The position numbers and the translations under genes are program-made. This document shows positions 1-5,989 of a DNA stretch of 12,760 nucleotides, piece after piece. The notes beneath the pieces are model-generated. The model made no database searches and was not told the origin of the DNA. It saw only the letters and a program-made list of their open reading frames with translations. Every line of letters starts with the position of its first letter. Positions within the stretch are counted from its first letter, which is position 1. Origin of the DNA: Candidatus Saccharimonadota bacterium (lineage in GTDB: Bacteria > Patescibacteriota > Saccharimonadia > CAILAD01 > BJGX01); contig JACDEK010000015.1 of assembly GCA_013816445.1 (NCBI GenBank), forward strand, positions 1-12,760. Direction: 5' to 3'.

Positions 1-51
1 TGAACTAAAGCTCAAACCTCTGTCGCTGATTTGAGCCTAGACTTAGTAACA

Positions 52-90
52 AGAGAAAAAGCCCAAACAAAATGTTCAGGCTTTTTCTCT
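52..90 (-). terminator. Rho-independent terminator of tRNA-Asn
   Basis: A perfect 12-bp inverted repeat (52-63 against 79-90) has a 15-nt loop. On the minus strand it ends in a T-rich run (GGCTTTTTCTCTT). It begins at the last base of the tRNA CCA end, so it terminates the tRNA transcript directly. The A/T-rich stem ends could also work in the opposite direction. Confidence 0.8.
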
Positions 91-164
91 GGCTCCGGAG
101 ACTGGATTCGAACCAGCGACCAATTGATTAACAGTCAACTGCTCTACCACTGAGCTACTCCGGA
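90..164 (-). tRNA. tRNA-Asn (GTT) with encoded CCA
   Basis: The minus strand folds into a complete cloverleaf of 75 nt. The acceptor stem is TCCGGAG/CTCCGGA, the D arm is GCTC-AGTGGTA-GAGC, the anticodon stem is GTTGA/TCAAT with loop CTGTTAA (anticodon GTT, asparagine), the variable loop is 5 nt, and the T arm is GCTGG-TTCGAAT-CCAGT. A discriminator G is followed by a genomically encoded CCA (complement of 90-92). All stems pair, with only end G-T wobbles in the anticodon and T stems, so the gene looks functional. A promoter lies 14 nt upstream inside a partial copy of this tRNA. Confidence 0.97.
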
Positions 165-178
165 TTGTATACTCAAGA

Positions 179-207
179 ATTACAGTCTGCTCTACCTTCG
201 CTGTCCA
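179..207 (-). promoter_or_regulatory. Promoter for tRNA-Asn, carried by the tRNA-derived repeat
   Basis: On the minus strand a -35 hexamer TGGACA (202-207) is followed after exactly 17 nt by a -10 hexamer TGTAAT (179-184). Each differs from consensus at one base. The tRNA begins 14 nt downstream of the -10. The -35 lies in the tip of the palindrome that replaces the D loop in repeat copy 1. Promoter function is inferred from sequence only. Confidence 0.65.
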
Positions 208-228
208 GCGAAGAGCTACTCTGGAATA
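187..228 (-). repeat. tRNA-Asn 5'-half repeat, copy 1
   Basis: This 42-bp segment matches 479-520 at 41 of 42 positions. Read on the minus strand it starts like tRNA-Asn (TCCAGAGTAGCTC; the real tRNA has TCCGGAG), replaces the D-loop bases AGT with a 16-nt palindromic insert (8-bp arms CTTCGCTG/CAGCGAAG at 196-203 and 206-213), and resumes with GGTAGAGCAG. The bases ACTGT that follow also match the tRNA anticodon region after a 3-nt gap. It supplies the stop codon of the GIY-YIG gene and the -35 element for the tRNA. Confidence 0.85.
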
Positions 229-464
229 ATTGATTTGATGAATATGCGCCCATTGCCTGATTTGAGTTGTTTTTCTCTTTTCAGTGCTTCCGGACGAGTG
301 GCAACCGATTCTTCATAAATCAGCTCCCATTCACCAGGAAAACCTGCTGTATACCCTTTAAAAGTATGTTCATTGTGCTGTTTGATCCTCTCAGCCAGAT
401 TGATTGACTGCCCTATGTAGTATTTATTAGCATTTTTGTTGTAAATAGCATATATCTTGAACAT
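216..464 (-). CDS. Small GIY-YIG nuclease-domain protein
   Basis: An 82-aa protein of the short GIY-YIG type (UvrC N-terminal/YhbQ-like), about the size of a bare domain. Visible signatures are YAIY at 5-8 in the GIY position, KYYIGQS at 14-20 (YIG), LAERIKQHN at 23-31 with the family Arg26 and His30, and EALKREKQLKSGNGR at 59-73, whose Glu59 is the likely metal ligand. The domain cuts DNA in repair and homing enzymes; the targets of these free-standing small proteins are mostly unknown. The gene lies between two tRNA-Asn-derived repeats. The last codons and the TAG stop (216-218) are made by the acceptor/D-arm bases of copy 1 (CCA GAG TAG). The start is 6 nt after a -10-like TAGAAT, suggesting a leaderless mRNA. 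This arrangement suggests a tRNA-associated mobile cassette. Confidence 0.88.
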   Translation of the reverse strand: MFKIYAIYNKNANKYYIGQSINLAERIKQHNEHTFKGYTAGFPGEWELIYEESVATRPEALKREKQLKSGNGRIFIKSIIPE

Positions 465-470
465 CTTTAG

Positions 471-499
471 ATTCTAAACTGCTCTACCTTCGCTGTCCA
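471..499 (-). promoter_or_regulatory. Promoter for the GIY-YIG gene, inside repeat copy 2
   Basis: On the minus strand TGGACA (494-499), a 17-nt spacer and TAGAAT (471-476) form a near-consensus promoter. The ATG begins 6 nt after the -10, so transcription should start at or next to the start codon. The -35 comes from the same palindrome tip that serves the tRNA-Asn in copy 1, with identical spacing. Confidence 0.62.
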
Positions 500-520
500 G
501 CGAAGAGCTACTCCGGAATA
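479..520 (-). repeat. tRNA-Asn 5'-half repeat, copy 2
   Basis: A direct copy of 187-228 (41 of 42 bases). Its acceptor start TCCGGAG is identical to the intact tRNA-Asn. The 8-bp palindrome arms are at 488-495 and 498-505 with TC between. The following bases TT also match the intact tRNA (GAGCAGTT). It lies directly upstream of the GIY-YIG gene and carries its -35. Confidence 0.85.
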
Positions 521-523
521 TTT

Positions 524-558
524 TAGATTTTGGATGCTAGATTTTAGATTTTAGATTT
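524..558. repeat. TAGATTT heptamer repeats
   Basis: TAGATTT occurs at 524-530 and then three times in perfect tandem at 538-558, followed by more T. The tract lies between repeat copy 2 and a REP-like palindrome. It is low-complexity sequence with no visible coding or promoter role. Confidence 0.75.
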
Positions 559-561
559 TTT

Positions 562-590
562 CTGGATCCTGAATCAAGTTCAGGATGACG
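562..590. repeat. REP-like palindrome, type A
   Basis: Arms ATCCTGAA (566-573) and TTCAGGAT (579-586) are perfect inverted repeats around a 5-nt loop, framed by CTGGAT at the left and ATGAC at the right. Dispersed palindromes of the form CTGGAT-palindrome-ATGAC are familiar from REP-type repeats in many bacteria. A second element with the same frame lies at 2989-3015. Confidence 0.6.
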
Positions 591-642
591 AGGTGGGTCT
601 GAAATCTAACTAGGCACCACACGATTATATCTGTTGAGAGGG

Positions 643-671
643 TTGAAAGTCAAGGTGATTTATGCTACTAT
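643..671 (+). promoter_or_regulatory. Promoter of the 372-aa protein gene
   Basis: TTGAAA (643-648), a 17-nt spacer and TACTAT (666-671) with an extended -10 TGC directly before it. The predicted start near 678 gives a leader of about 45 nt with a strong ribosome binding site. This contrasts with the leaderless arrangement of most other genes here. Confidence 0.65.
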
Positions 672-712
672 ACAGGCGCTCTAAGCATAAAGATACAGAC
701 GCACCTACACAC

Positions 713-718
713 AAGGAG
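713..718 (+). promoter_or_regulatory. Shine-Dalgarno site AAGGAG
   Basis: AAGGAG ends 4 nt before the ATG at 723 and fixes that start. It is one of only two clear Shine-Dalgarno sites in the window. Confidence 0.8.
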
Positions 719-722
719 AATA

Positions 723-1841
723 ATGCCTTTTCTCAAACTCGCGCTAGAAGACATTTACCAACTTGGTGGAATTAGTCATATTTCAAAGGCTCAAAAGTAT
801 TTTGCACGCGCAGTCGTACATGACCCAACTCACAAACATTTTCTTATCACTGGTGCCCTAGTGCCCGAAGACGAAAAGAGAGTTGGAGAATTTATTGCTG
901 TTGTACGCCCAGAAAACCCGCGTCGTACTTACTACCAAACCTGGGATGCCTACTCTCTCGGTCGTTCTGGCAAAGATAGTGCAGTCACTATTGGTAAGCG
1001 TCGTAACGAGCTAGAAATAATTCGACTCGATAATTTCATTACAGTAGAAACTCTCACTGGGCACTGGTCTGAGATTCGCGATAACCCTAGCGCAACTGCA
1101 TATTTTTCTGAGCTACTTTCGGCGCATGCTACCAAGCTTCTTGCTGCTATCACGGTCAAAAGAAACACTGCTGGTATTCAACTGGCGGCAGCAAGTAAAA
1201 ATGTAGATTCATTGGGGCGCAAAAACCCCAGTGCTCGTGCAGCACGCATTATGGCAGCGCAACGTCGTCTTGAAGGTCAGCTTGAGTTTGATGAGCTTTC
1301 ACGAAATTCAGCCCTCGGGCGAGCTACTTTTGCTGATTTACTCAGCCGAACGATCGATGAAGAACTGATGCAGATTGATCTACTATTGAGATATGGTAGA
1401 TCAAGTACTGTGAAAAGAGAGTTTTTTCGACGGTCTGAAATTTTGCTTTGTAAGCCATACCTCTACGGTATTCGCATGATTCGTCGCAATGGGTACTTAA
1501 ATGCCCTCGACAATACAAATGCGCGTAATAAGATTCGAGAGGTGCTATTTACAGAAAGGCTCCTTGGGCAGTTTTCGCAGCTTCTTTCTACTGTGCGAGA
1601 CTTAAATCAAGATGATGTCTTTCGCAACACAATTGTAACTGACCTTGAGGCTCTCATTGGCGGGCTTGGCCCAACCCCTGACTACACAAAGTTATTTGCT
1701 TTGCTCCGTTTTTCTCTCGATGATTTGCGAGCCGAGATTGCGCTCAATAATCAGAAGGAAATTAATAGAGTTATTGACCGAATGAAAAAGACCATTCGCT
1801 ACCGTGAAGATTATATTCGTTGGCCAATGTCAGTACTATAA
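723..1841 (+). CDS. Unrecognised 372-aa cytoplasmic protein
   Basis: I do not recognise a family. The protein has no signal peptide or membrane segment, is rich in Arg and Leu, and looks mostly helical. The N-terminal third (about 1-125) alternates strand-like stretches such as HFLITGALV and EFIAVVRP with the charged GKRRNELEIIRLDNF. The remainder (about 130-372) is helical, ending with an Arg/Lys-rich helix (INRVIDRMKKTIRYREDYIRWP). The start is fixed by AAGGAG and an extended -10 promoter, and a good terminator follows at 1849-1875, so it is a single-gene transcript with unusually strong expression signals. A cytoplasmic housekeeping or regulatory role would fit, but no catalytic motif is visible and I assign no function. 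It is probably lineage-specific. Confidence 0.85.
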   Translation: MPFLKLALEDIYQLGGISHISKAQKYFARAVVHDPTHKHFLITGALVPEDEKRVGEFIAVVRPENPRRTYYQTWDAYSLGRSGKDSAVTIGKRRNELEIIRLDNFITVETLTGHWSEIRDNPSATAYFSELLSAHATKLLAAITVKRNTAGIQLAAASKNVDSLGRKNPSARAARIMAAQRRLEGQLEFDELSRNSALGRATFADLLSRTIDEELMQIDLLLRYGRSSTVKREFFRRSEILLCKPYLYGIRMIRRNGYLNALDNTNARNKIREVLFTERLLGQFSQLLSTVRDLNQDDVFRNTIVTDLEALIGGLGPTPDYTKLFALLRFSLDDLRAEIALNNQKEINRVIDRMKKTIRYREDYIRWPMSVL

Positions 1842-1848
1842 GTCTTGA

Positions 1849-1875
1849 CCCCATCACACTGATGGGGCTTTTTTT
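1849..1875 (+). terminator. Rho-independent terminator after the 372-aa gene
   Basis: Perfect 8-bp stem CCCCATCA/TGATGGGG with a CAC loop, followed by C and seven T residues. It begins 7 nt after the stop codon. The -10 element of the next gene starts 2 nt after the T run. Confidence 0.92.
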
Positions 1876-1883
1876 GTTATAAT
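1875..1883 (+). promoter_or_regulatory. Extended -10 promoter of the glycoside hydrolase gene
   Basis: Consensus TATAAT (1878-1883) is preceded by TGT (1875-1877), an extended -10. No -35 at standard spacing is visible. The ATG follows after 8 nt, so the mRNA would have almost no leader. The promoter is packed directly behind the upstream terminator. Confidence 0.6.
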
Positions 1884-1891
1884 ACAGGTTC

Positions 1892-2953
1892 ATGAAAAAA
1901 ACTACACCTCTAAATAATAAAGTTATTAAACAAACAGAAGCACCACCAAAAAAGGTTCATTGGTTTTTTAAGACTCTCCTAATAATATTGAGTGTACTAA
2001 TTATTATTTCACTACTAGCTATGGTTCGTTTTTGGTGGCTCAATCATAATAAAAAAGAAGTGTTAGGGGTGAGCTTTAGCCAAGAGCAAGCCGAACGTTT
2101 TGGTGGTGATTGGCACCAAAACTACACTGCCTTGTTAGATGAGCTAGGGTTTCGACACATCCGTGTGCCAGCGTACTGGAACCGTATTGAGCCTCAACCA
2201 GGTAGATATAATTTTAGTGAAACAGACTATATGGTAGCTGAAGCCAAAAAGCGCGGTGCTAAGCTAACCATGGTAATTGGGCAAAAAAACTTGCGTGTAC
2301 CAGAGTGCTACTACCCTAGCTGGCTTGATAAAAACAACTCTGAGCAAGTACAAACAGAGGTAAACAAAATGCTTAAAGCCACCGTAGAGCACTACAAAAA
2401 CGAACCAACCATTGAAGCCTGGCAACTAGAAAATGAATTTTTACTCAAAGACTTTGGGGTTTGCCCTAGCCAAAACCTTACCAACAAAGCATTAAAAGCT
2501 GAACTTGCAACTGTACAAAATACCGATAATACCAGGCCAATTATTATTACACAAAGTAATCAGACAGGGTTTCCTATATTTGGGCCGCTGGCCAACGTCT
2601 ATGGTTTTTCTATGTACCGTTGGGTATGGTCACCTTTTGGCTACTATCGCTACCCTCAAACTGGTATCTACAATTGGTGGAAAGCTGCAATTATCAATCT
2701 CTACACTGGCCAAGATATTAAAGTCCATGAGTTACAAACTGAAGCCTGGGATAAAGTTGGTAATGAAAACTTAGACTTTACCCGCTCTCAACAAACCATG
2801 AACCCGCGCCAACTTGCTGAAAATATAGATTACGCCCGCCAAACCCAAATCAAAAGAATAGATTTGTGGGGATCAGAGTGGTGGTATGCTCTCAAGCAAC
2901 AGGGTCACCCAGAAATGTGGGAAGCCGTAGCAAACCTGCCAAATAAAGACTAG
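1892..2953 (+). CDS. Membrane-anchored TIM-barrel glycoside hydrolase (clan GH-A type)
   Basis: A 353-aa protein with a Lys-rich N-terminal tail, one membrane helix (about 27-49) and an extracellular catalytic domain. Clan GH-A features appear in order: GVSFS at the barrel start; LGFRHIRVPAYWNRIEPQPG (85-104), the usual strand-2 block; WQLENEF (177-183) with the Asn-Glu pair whose Glu182 should be the acid/base; HELQTEAW (279-286), where Glu284 (or Glu280) is the likely nucleophile; and IDLWGSEWW (323-331) at strand 8. GH5-, GH42- or GH39-like hydrolases share this plan; substrate cannot be read from the sequence. It lies opposite a GT4 gene in a polysaccharide region, so trimming the cell's own surface glycan or a host glycan is plausible. 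The start is supported by a -10 element 8 nt upstream. Confidence 0.85.
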   Translation: MKKTTPLNNKVIKQTEAPPKKVHWFFKTLLIILSVLIIISLLAMVRFWWLNHNKKEVLGVSFSQEQAERFGGDWHQNYTALLDELGFRHIRVPAYWNRIEPQPGRYNFSETDYMVAEAKKRGAKLTMVIGQKNLRVPECYYPSWLDKNNSEQVQTEVNKMLKATVEHYKNEPTIEAWQLENEFLLKDFGVCPSQNLTNKALKAELATVQNTDNTRPIIITQSNQTGFPIFGPLANVYGFSMYRWVWSPFGYYRYPQTGIYNWWKAAIINLYTGQDIKVHELQTEAWDKVGNENLDFTRSQQTMNPRQLAENIDYARQTQIKRIDLWGSEWWYALKQQGHPEMWEAVANLPNKD

Positions 2954-2982
2954 CTTTTTATTATCTAAGGCTTACAAAATTG

Positions 2983-3045
2983 AATAGCCTGGATTTTCAT
3001 CGACATGAGAATGACACAGAAAAGGTCTAATAGGCTATTTTTTTT
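2983..3045 (+). terminator. Long-loop terminator between convergent genes
   Basis: AATAGCCT (2983-2990) pairs with AGGCTATT (3032-3039) and runs into eight T residues (3038-3045), giving a terminator for the hydrolase gene. The 41-nt loop contains its own hairpin, the REP-like element at 2989-3015. The stop codon of the convergent GT4 gene (3035-3037) lies in the right arm. In the minus direction the T run is weak. Confidence 0.6.
2989..3015. repeat. REP-like palindrome, type B
   Basis: The frame CTGGAT (2989-2994) and ATGAC (3011-3015) matches the element at 562-590. The inner palindrome differs: TTTTCAT (2994-3000) pairs with ATGAGAA (3005-3011) around CGAC, with one G-T wobble. It sits in the loop of the terminator. 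Confidence 0.5.
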
Positions 3046-4156
3046 GATTCAAAACCTTCTCATATACTCCAAGAGTTATATTGGCGGTTTTTTTCCAGTC
3101 ATATTTTTTGACTTGCGTGTAGCCCTTTTTGACCATCTTTTCTCGCTTGTCTTTGTCGGCTAATACCTCAGATATAACACTGGCCATATTATTAACGCTC
3201 TTTGGGTTAAAGTACACTGCAGCCTCACCTAAAATTTCAGGTAAACACGTGGCATTACTGGCAATAACTGGCAAACCATAACTCATGGCCTCAAGGCCAG
3301 GCAAACCAAAGCCTTCTGATAGTGAAGGAAACACATAGGCAGTAGCAGCCTTATACAGCCCGGCAAGCTGCGCATCGTCTACAAAACCTGTAAAGACTAC
3401 TCTGTCTTTTAAGCCAGCATTTTGTACTTCTTCTTCTAGGCTTTGATGAAAGTCATCTTTCTTGCCAGCTATAACAAGCTGATAGTCTAGCATATATTTT
3501 GTTACAAGCTCACCAAAAGCTAAGATTAATCGCTCGAGATTTTTGTGCGGATAGGCGTTACCAACGTAGAGTAAGAATGATTTATTAATACCTAGCTCAG
3601 GTAAGTTTACGCGCGCTCGTTTATAAGCAATTTGGCCAGCTTGGTATGAGACGACAATTTTATTGCGTCGAATCTTGTATGATTTTGCGATATCTTCTTT
3701 GACGTATTCTGTGGGTACAAAGATAGTTTGGGCTCTTTTTATACCCTGACGTAAGGCCAATAACATAGCTTTGTTTTTTATATAATACAGAGTATTTTGA
3801 AAAGGCTTATTGCGAATGTTTTTGAAGTGTAATAACGTAAGATCGTGAATAGTAATTACAAACTTACCTCTGTAGCGCAAAGGAAAATTAAAGTTAGTAA
3901 AGTGTACAAGATCTGGCTTTTGAGCCTCAATCAATGTAGCTAACTGTACTTGTTCTTTAAGGTTGTACCAGCCAATACTAGTTGGCAGTAAAGATAGGTT
4001 TGGCGCCTTTAGACTAACTTTGTCTACATCAACAGTACGTACTAATAATACGTATTCATTTTTTGTATCCATCTTGAGAAGTTGCTCAAGCGTTTGGTGA
4101 ATATACCGGCCAATGCCCGTTTGTTTAATCCACCGACCATCAATTAAGATTTTCAT
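3035..4156 (-). CDS. GT4-family glycosyltransferase
   Basis: A 373-aa GT-B fold retaining glycosyltransferase (Glycos_transf_1, family GT4, often mannosyltransferases). The N-terminal acceptor domain has GRWIKQTGIGRY at 7-18 and TIHDLTLLH at 102-110. The C-terminal nucleotide-sugar domain has LLYVGNAYPHKNLERL at 195-210, where Lys205 would contact the donor phosphate, VVFTGFVDD at 253-261, and the EX7E motif EGFGLPGLE at 281-289. Length is normal and all key residues are present. It would add a sugar to a lipid-linked or surface polysaccharide at the inner face of the membrane. It is a single minus-strand gene, convergent with the hydrolase and divergent from the secreted amidase-domain gene. 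The start lies 7 nt after TATAAT with an extended TGG, implying a leaderless mRNA. Confidence 0.92.
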   Translation of the reverse strand: MKILIDGRWIKQTGIGRYIHQTLEQLLKMDTKNEYVLLVRTVDVDKVSLKAPNLSLLPTSIGWYNLKEQVQLATLIEAQKPDLVHFTNFNFPLRYRGKFVITIHDLTLLHFKNIRNKPFQNTLYYIKNKAMLLALRQGIKRAQTIFVPTEYVKEDIAKSYKIRRNKIVVSYQAGQIAYKRARVNLPELGINKSFLLYVGNAYPHKNLERLILAFGELVTKYMLDYQLVIAGKKDDFHQSLEEEVQNAGLKDRVVFTGFVDDAQLAGLYKAATAYVFPSLSEGFGLPGLEAMSYGLPVIASNATCLPEILGEAAVYFNPKSVNNMASVISEVLADKDKREKMVKKGYTQVKKYDWKKTANITLGVYEKVLNQKK

Positions 4157-4163
4157 AATGTAT

Positions 4164-4172
4164 ATTATACCA
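4164..4172 (-). promoter_or_regulatory. Extended -10 promoter of the GT4 gene
   Basis: On the minus strand TGG (4170-4172) precedes TATAAT (4164-4169), and the ATG at 4156 follows after 7 nt. No -35 is visible at 16-18 nt. This fits an extended -10 promoter giving a leaderless transcript. Confidence 0.6.
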
Positions 4173-4270
4173 AAATAATGTAGTTAGGGGTTAGTAACTG
4201 GCAATTGGGGAGTGGAGAGGCAGAAGTTTTGAAGTGGAAATTCAATGAGAATTAATTAATCGTTAATTTT

Positions 4271-4300
4271 TTGGAGTCATTCTAGCATCTTATTTATAAA
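4271..4300 (+). promoter_or_regulatory. Possible promoter of the secreted amidase-domain gene
   Basis: TTGGAG (4271-4276) and TATAAA (4295-4300) are 18 nt apart and would give a leader of about 100 nt before the ATG at 4408. Other A/T-rich candidates (TAGATA or TATATT near 4353-4362) lie closer but lack a -35. The rest of 4173-4396 shows no gene. Confidence 0.3.
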
Positions 4301-4396
4301 GTATAGAATCTAATGAGCTCAAGCTTGCATTCGTTTTTGCTCTACGTTACGGTAGATATATTCCATTGTAATTTCGTACCCAAAACCCACGAACTT

Positions 4397-4401
4397 GGAG
4401 G
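4397..4401 (+). promoter_or_regulatory. Shine-Dalgarno site GGAGG deciding the start
   Basis: GGAGG ends 6 nt before the ATG at 4408. A TTG two codons upstream (4402) is in frame but only 0 nt from the site, so ATG 4408 is the better start. Confidence 0.82.
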
Positions 4402-4407
4402 TTGACA

Positions 4408-5934
4408 ATGGAAACTCCCCTAAAGGCTTCGTTAGCCCAGGCGACCACAAAGGTCGCTCTTGTGCTTTTTAGCGTAATCCTTACGCTCGTAAGTCTGCTT
4501 GTTCTTTCACAACCAGCACAGGCATCACCCCTACCGCTGCCCGACAATACACCCGTCACGGTAGATGGCAAAAATTTCTATATTGTTAGAAGCGGTAAGA
4601 GTTACCAAGTGCTTAATAGCGAAACTGTCGCTAGCTGTTTTGGCGGCCTAAGTAATGTTCGTATTATTAGTGGCCTTAGCTTGTATGTATTACTTGTTAA
4701 TAACCACTTTAGTGGTAAGGTTGGCTGTCCTGTTAGCTACCCAAATGGAAGACTTCTAAGAACTGCCAGCAAGCCCGAAGTCTATGTCAAAACCAATGAC
4801 AAGATGTATTGGGTGCCCAATGCCGAGACTTTACTTGGCTGCCTTGGCACCTGGAGTGATATTAAGGTTATTAATGATACCGAGATGAGCTGGGCTATGA
4901 ATGCCTATCCGCTCAGTGGCACTTACCTGTGTCCTCCCAAAAGCTATGCTAGTGGTACTCTCTTGCAAGGTTCACAAGCAGGAGTTTATCTCATTTCAGA
5001 CGGCAAACGTTTGGCTATGCCTAGCCCTGAAGTACTGAATTGTTTTGGTGGCTGGGCAGGCGTAACCCACGTGAGTGATAGTGAAATATCATTAATGGTT
5101 GCCCATTACCTAGACGGTGGTACTGCAGCCTGCCCGTATTCACTACCTGACAATAGTAAGCTGTTGTACAGCGGAACTGTCTTTGTGGTGCGGGGTGGTC
5201 ATACCTACGGCATGCCGAGCGCCGAAGTGCTCAATCAGTGCTTTGGTGGTTGGGCTGGCGTACGAACAATTGATAGTACTGAGTATTCACGGGTGATGCA
5301 AACCTACGCATACGCCGGTGCAGGCAGTTGTCCGTATAGCCTGCCTAATAATAGCAAGGTGCTGTTTGCTGGTACGGTCTACTTTGTCACAAATGGCCAT
5401 ACCTACGGTGTACCGAGCCCCGATGTTCTAAATACCTGCTTGGGTGGCTGGGCAAATGTCCGCACCATTAGCCAGGATGAAATAAATCACATACTGGCCA
5501 GCTACCCCTATGCTGGGCCAGCCGGGTGTTCAGCACCACAAACAGGAGTACGTGAGCAAAGAGCCATTGACTGGGCTCGTGCGCAAATTGGTTCGACTAG
5601 CTACAACGGTTGGTGTGAGAGATTTATTGAGAATGCCTACGGAACCACCGGGCGTTACGCCAGTGCACTTGCGCAGGCCAATAGTAAAATTTCTCGCGGT
5701 ACTATGCACACCGGTGATAGAAATGTTCCGGTTGGTGCAATTGCTTTCTTTGGAAGCTCAAAAGTAAATGGATACTACGGTCATGTCATTCTCTCGCTGG
5801 GTGGCGGACAGTTTGTGTCGAGTGGATATGCTTATAATGGCAGGGCTTATGGAGTCTATGTGACTGGTATAAATGAAACAAACATGGGCCCCTACCTTGG
5901 CTGGGCGTACGCCGATGATGGCTGGTCGCGCTAA
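4408..5934 (+). CDS. Secreted five-repeat protein with C-terminal NlpC/P60- or CHAP-like amidase domain
   Basis: A 508-aa exported protein. Residues 1-39 form a signal peptide (Lys residues, a hydrophobic core, then QPAQASP, with cleavage near Ala-Gln-Ala). Residues about 45-376 hold five repeats of 66-68 residues. The C-terminal 125 residues form a cysteine amidase/peptidase domain: YNGWCERF with the likely catalytic Cys403, GAIAFFGSS near 444-451, and YGHVILSLGGGQFVSS with the likely catalytic His459. Such domains cut peptidoglycan stem peptides or cross-bridges. The repeats resemble cell-surface modules of the pattern VYLI-nGK-x-x-xP-SPEVLN seen in Actinobacteria and CPR proteins, here with two Cys each, exactly 30 residues apart. 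Plausible jobs are remodelling of its own wall or attack on a host wall; the sequence does not decide. It is a single-gene transcript ended by the terminator at 5958-5984. Confidence 0.88.
   Translation: METPLKASLAQATTKVALVLFSVILTLVSLLVLSQPAQASPLPLPDNTPVTVDGKNFYIVRSGKSYQVLNSETVASCFGGLSNVRIISGLSLYVLLVNNHFSGKVGCPVSYPNGRLLRTASKPEVYVKTNDKMYWVPNAETLLGCLGTWSDIKVINDTEMSWAMNAYPLSGTYLCPPKSYASGTLLQGSQAGVYLISDGKRLAMPSPEVLNCFGGWAGVTHVSDSEISLMVAHYLDGGTAACPYSLPDNSKLLYSGTVFVVRGGHTYGMPSAEVLNQCFGGWAGVRTIDSTEYSRVMQTYAYAGAGSCPYSLPNNSKVLFAGTVYFVTNGHTYGVPSPDVLNTCLGGWANVRTISQDEINHILASYPYAGPAGCSAPQTGVREQRAIDWARAQIGSTSYNGWCERFIENAYGTTGRYASALAQANSKISRGTMHTGDRNVPVGAIAFFGSSKVNGYYGHVILSLGGGQFVSSGYAYNGRAYGVYVTGINETNMGPYLGWAYADDGWSR
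4540..5535 (+). repeat. Five tandem Cys-X29-Cys protein repeats
   Basis: Five in-frame units of 66-68 codons share the core C(F/L)GGW-x-x-V and a later CP-Y-S-L-P or similar. The cysteine pairs lie at residues 77/107, 145/175, 212/242, 278/308 and 344/374, always 30 apart. Units 3-5 are the most alike (MPSPEVLN, MPSAEVLN, VPSPDVLN), unit 1 the most diverged, consistent with growth by duplication at the C-terminal side. Confidence 0.9.
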
Positions 5935-5957
5935 AGTAAAAGGTAAAGACTACCACA

Positions 5958-5984
5958 CCTCAATACATTGTATTGGGGTTTTTT
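5958..5984 (+). terminator. Rho-independent terminator of the amidase-domain gene
   Basis: Stem CCTCAATAC/GTATTGGGG (9 bp, one G-T) with loop ATT is followed by six T residues. It ends 5 nt short of the stop codon of the convergent DUF2079 gene. On the minus strand no T run follows, so it serves the plus strand only. Confidence 0.88.
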
Positions 5985-5989
5985 ATTAC

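Noticed and set aside
10..36. Inverted repeat GCTCAAA/TTTGAGC with a 13-nt loop, possible second terminator
   Set aside because: The stem is short, the loop long, and no clear T run follows on either strand; the terminator at 52-90 already ends the tRNA transcript.
187..228. A second complete tRNA gene in the repeat
   Set aside because: Only the acceptor 5' strand and a D arm are present; there is no anticodon arm, T arm or acceptor 3' strand in either copy.
950..1168. Minus-strand 72-aa frame inside the 372-aa gene, and similar frames at 2505-2774, 4347-4571, 5510-5767, 6618-6926, 8509-8697, 8806-9006, 8954-9187, 9315-9548 and 9850-10173
   Set aside because: All lie within better supported genes, lack start signals and show no domain; they are shadows.
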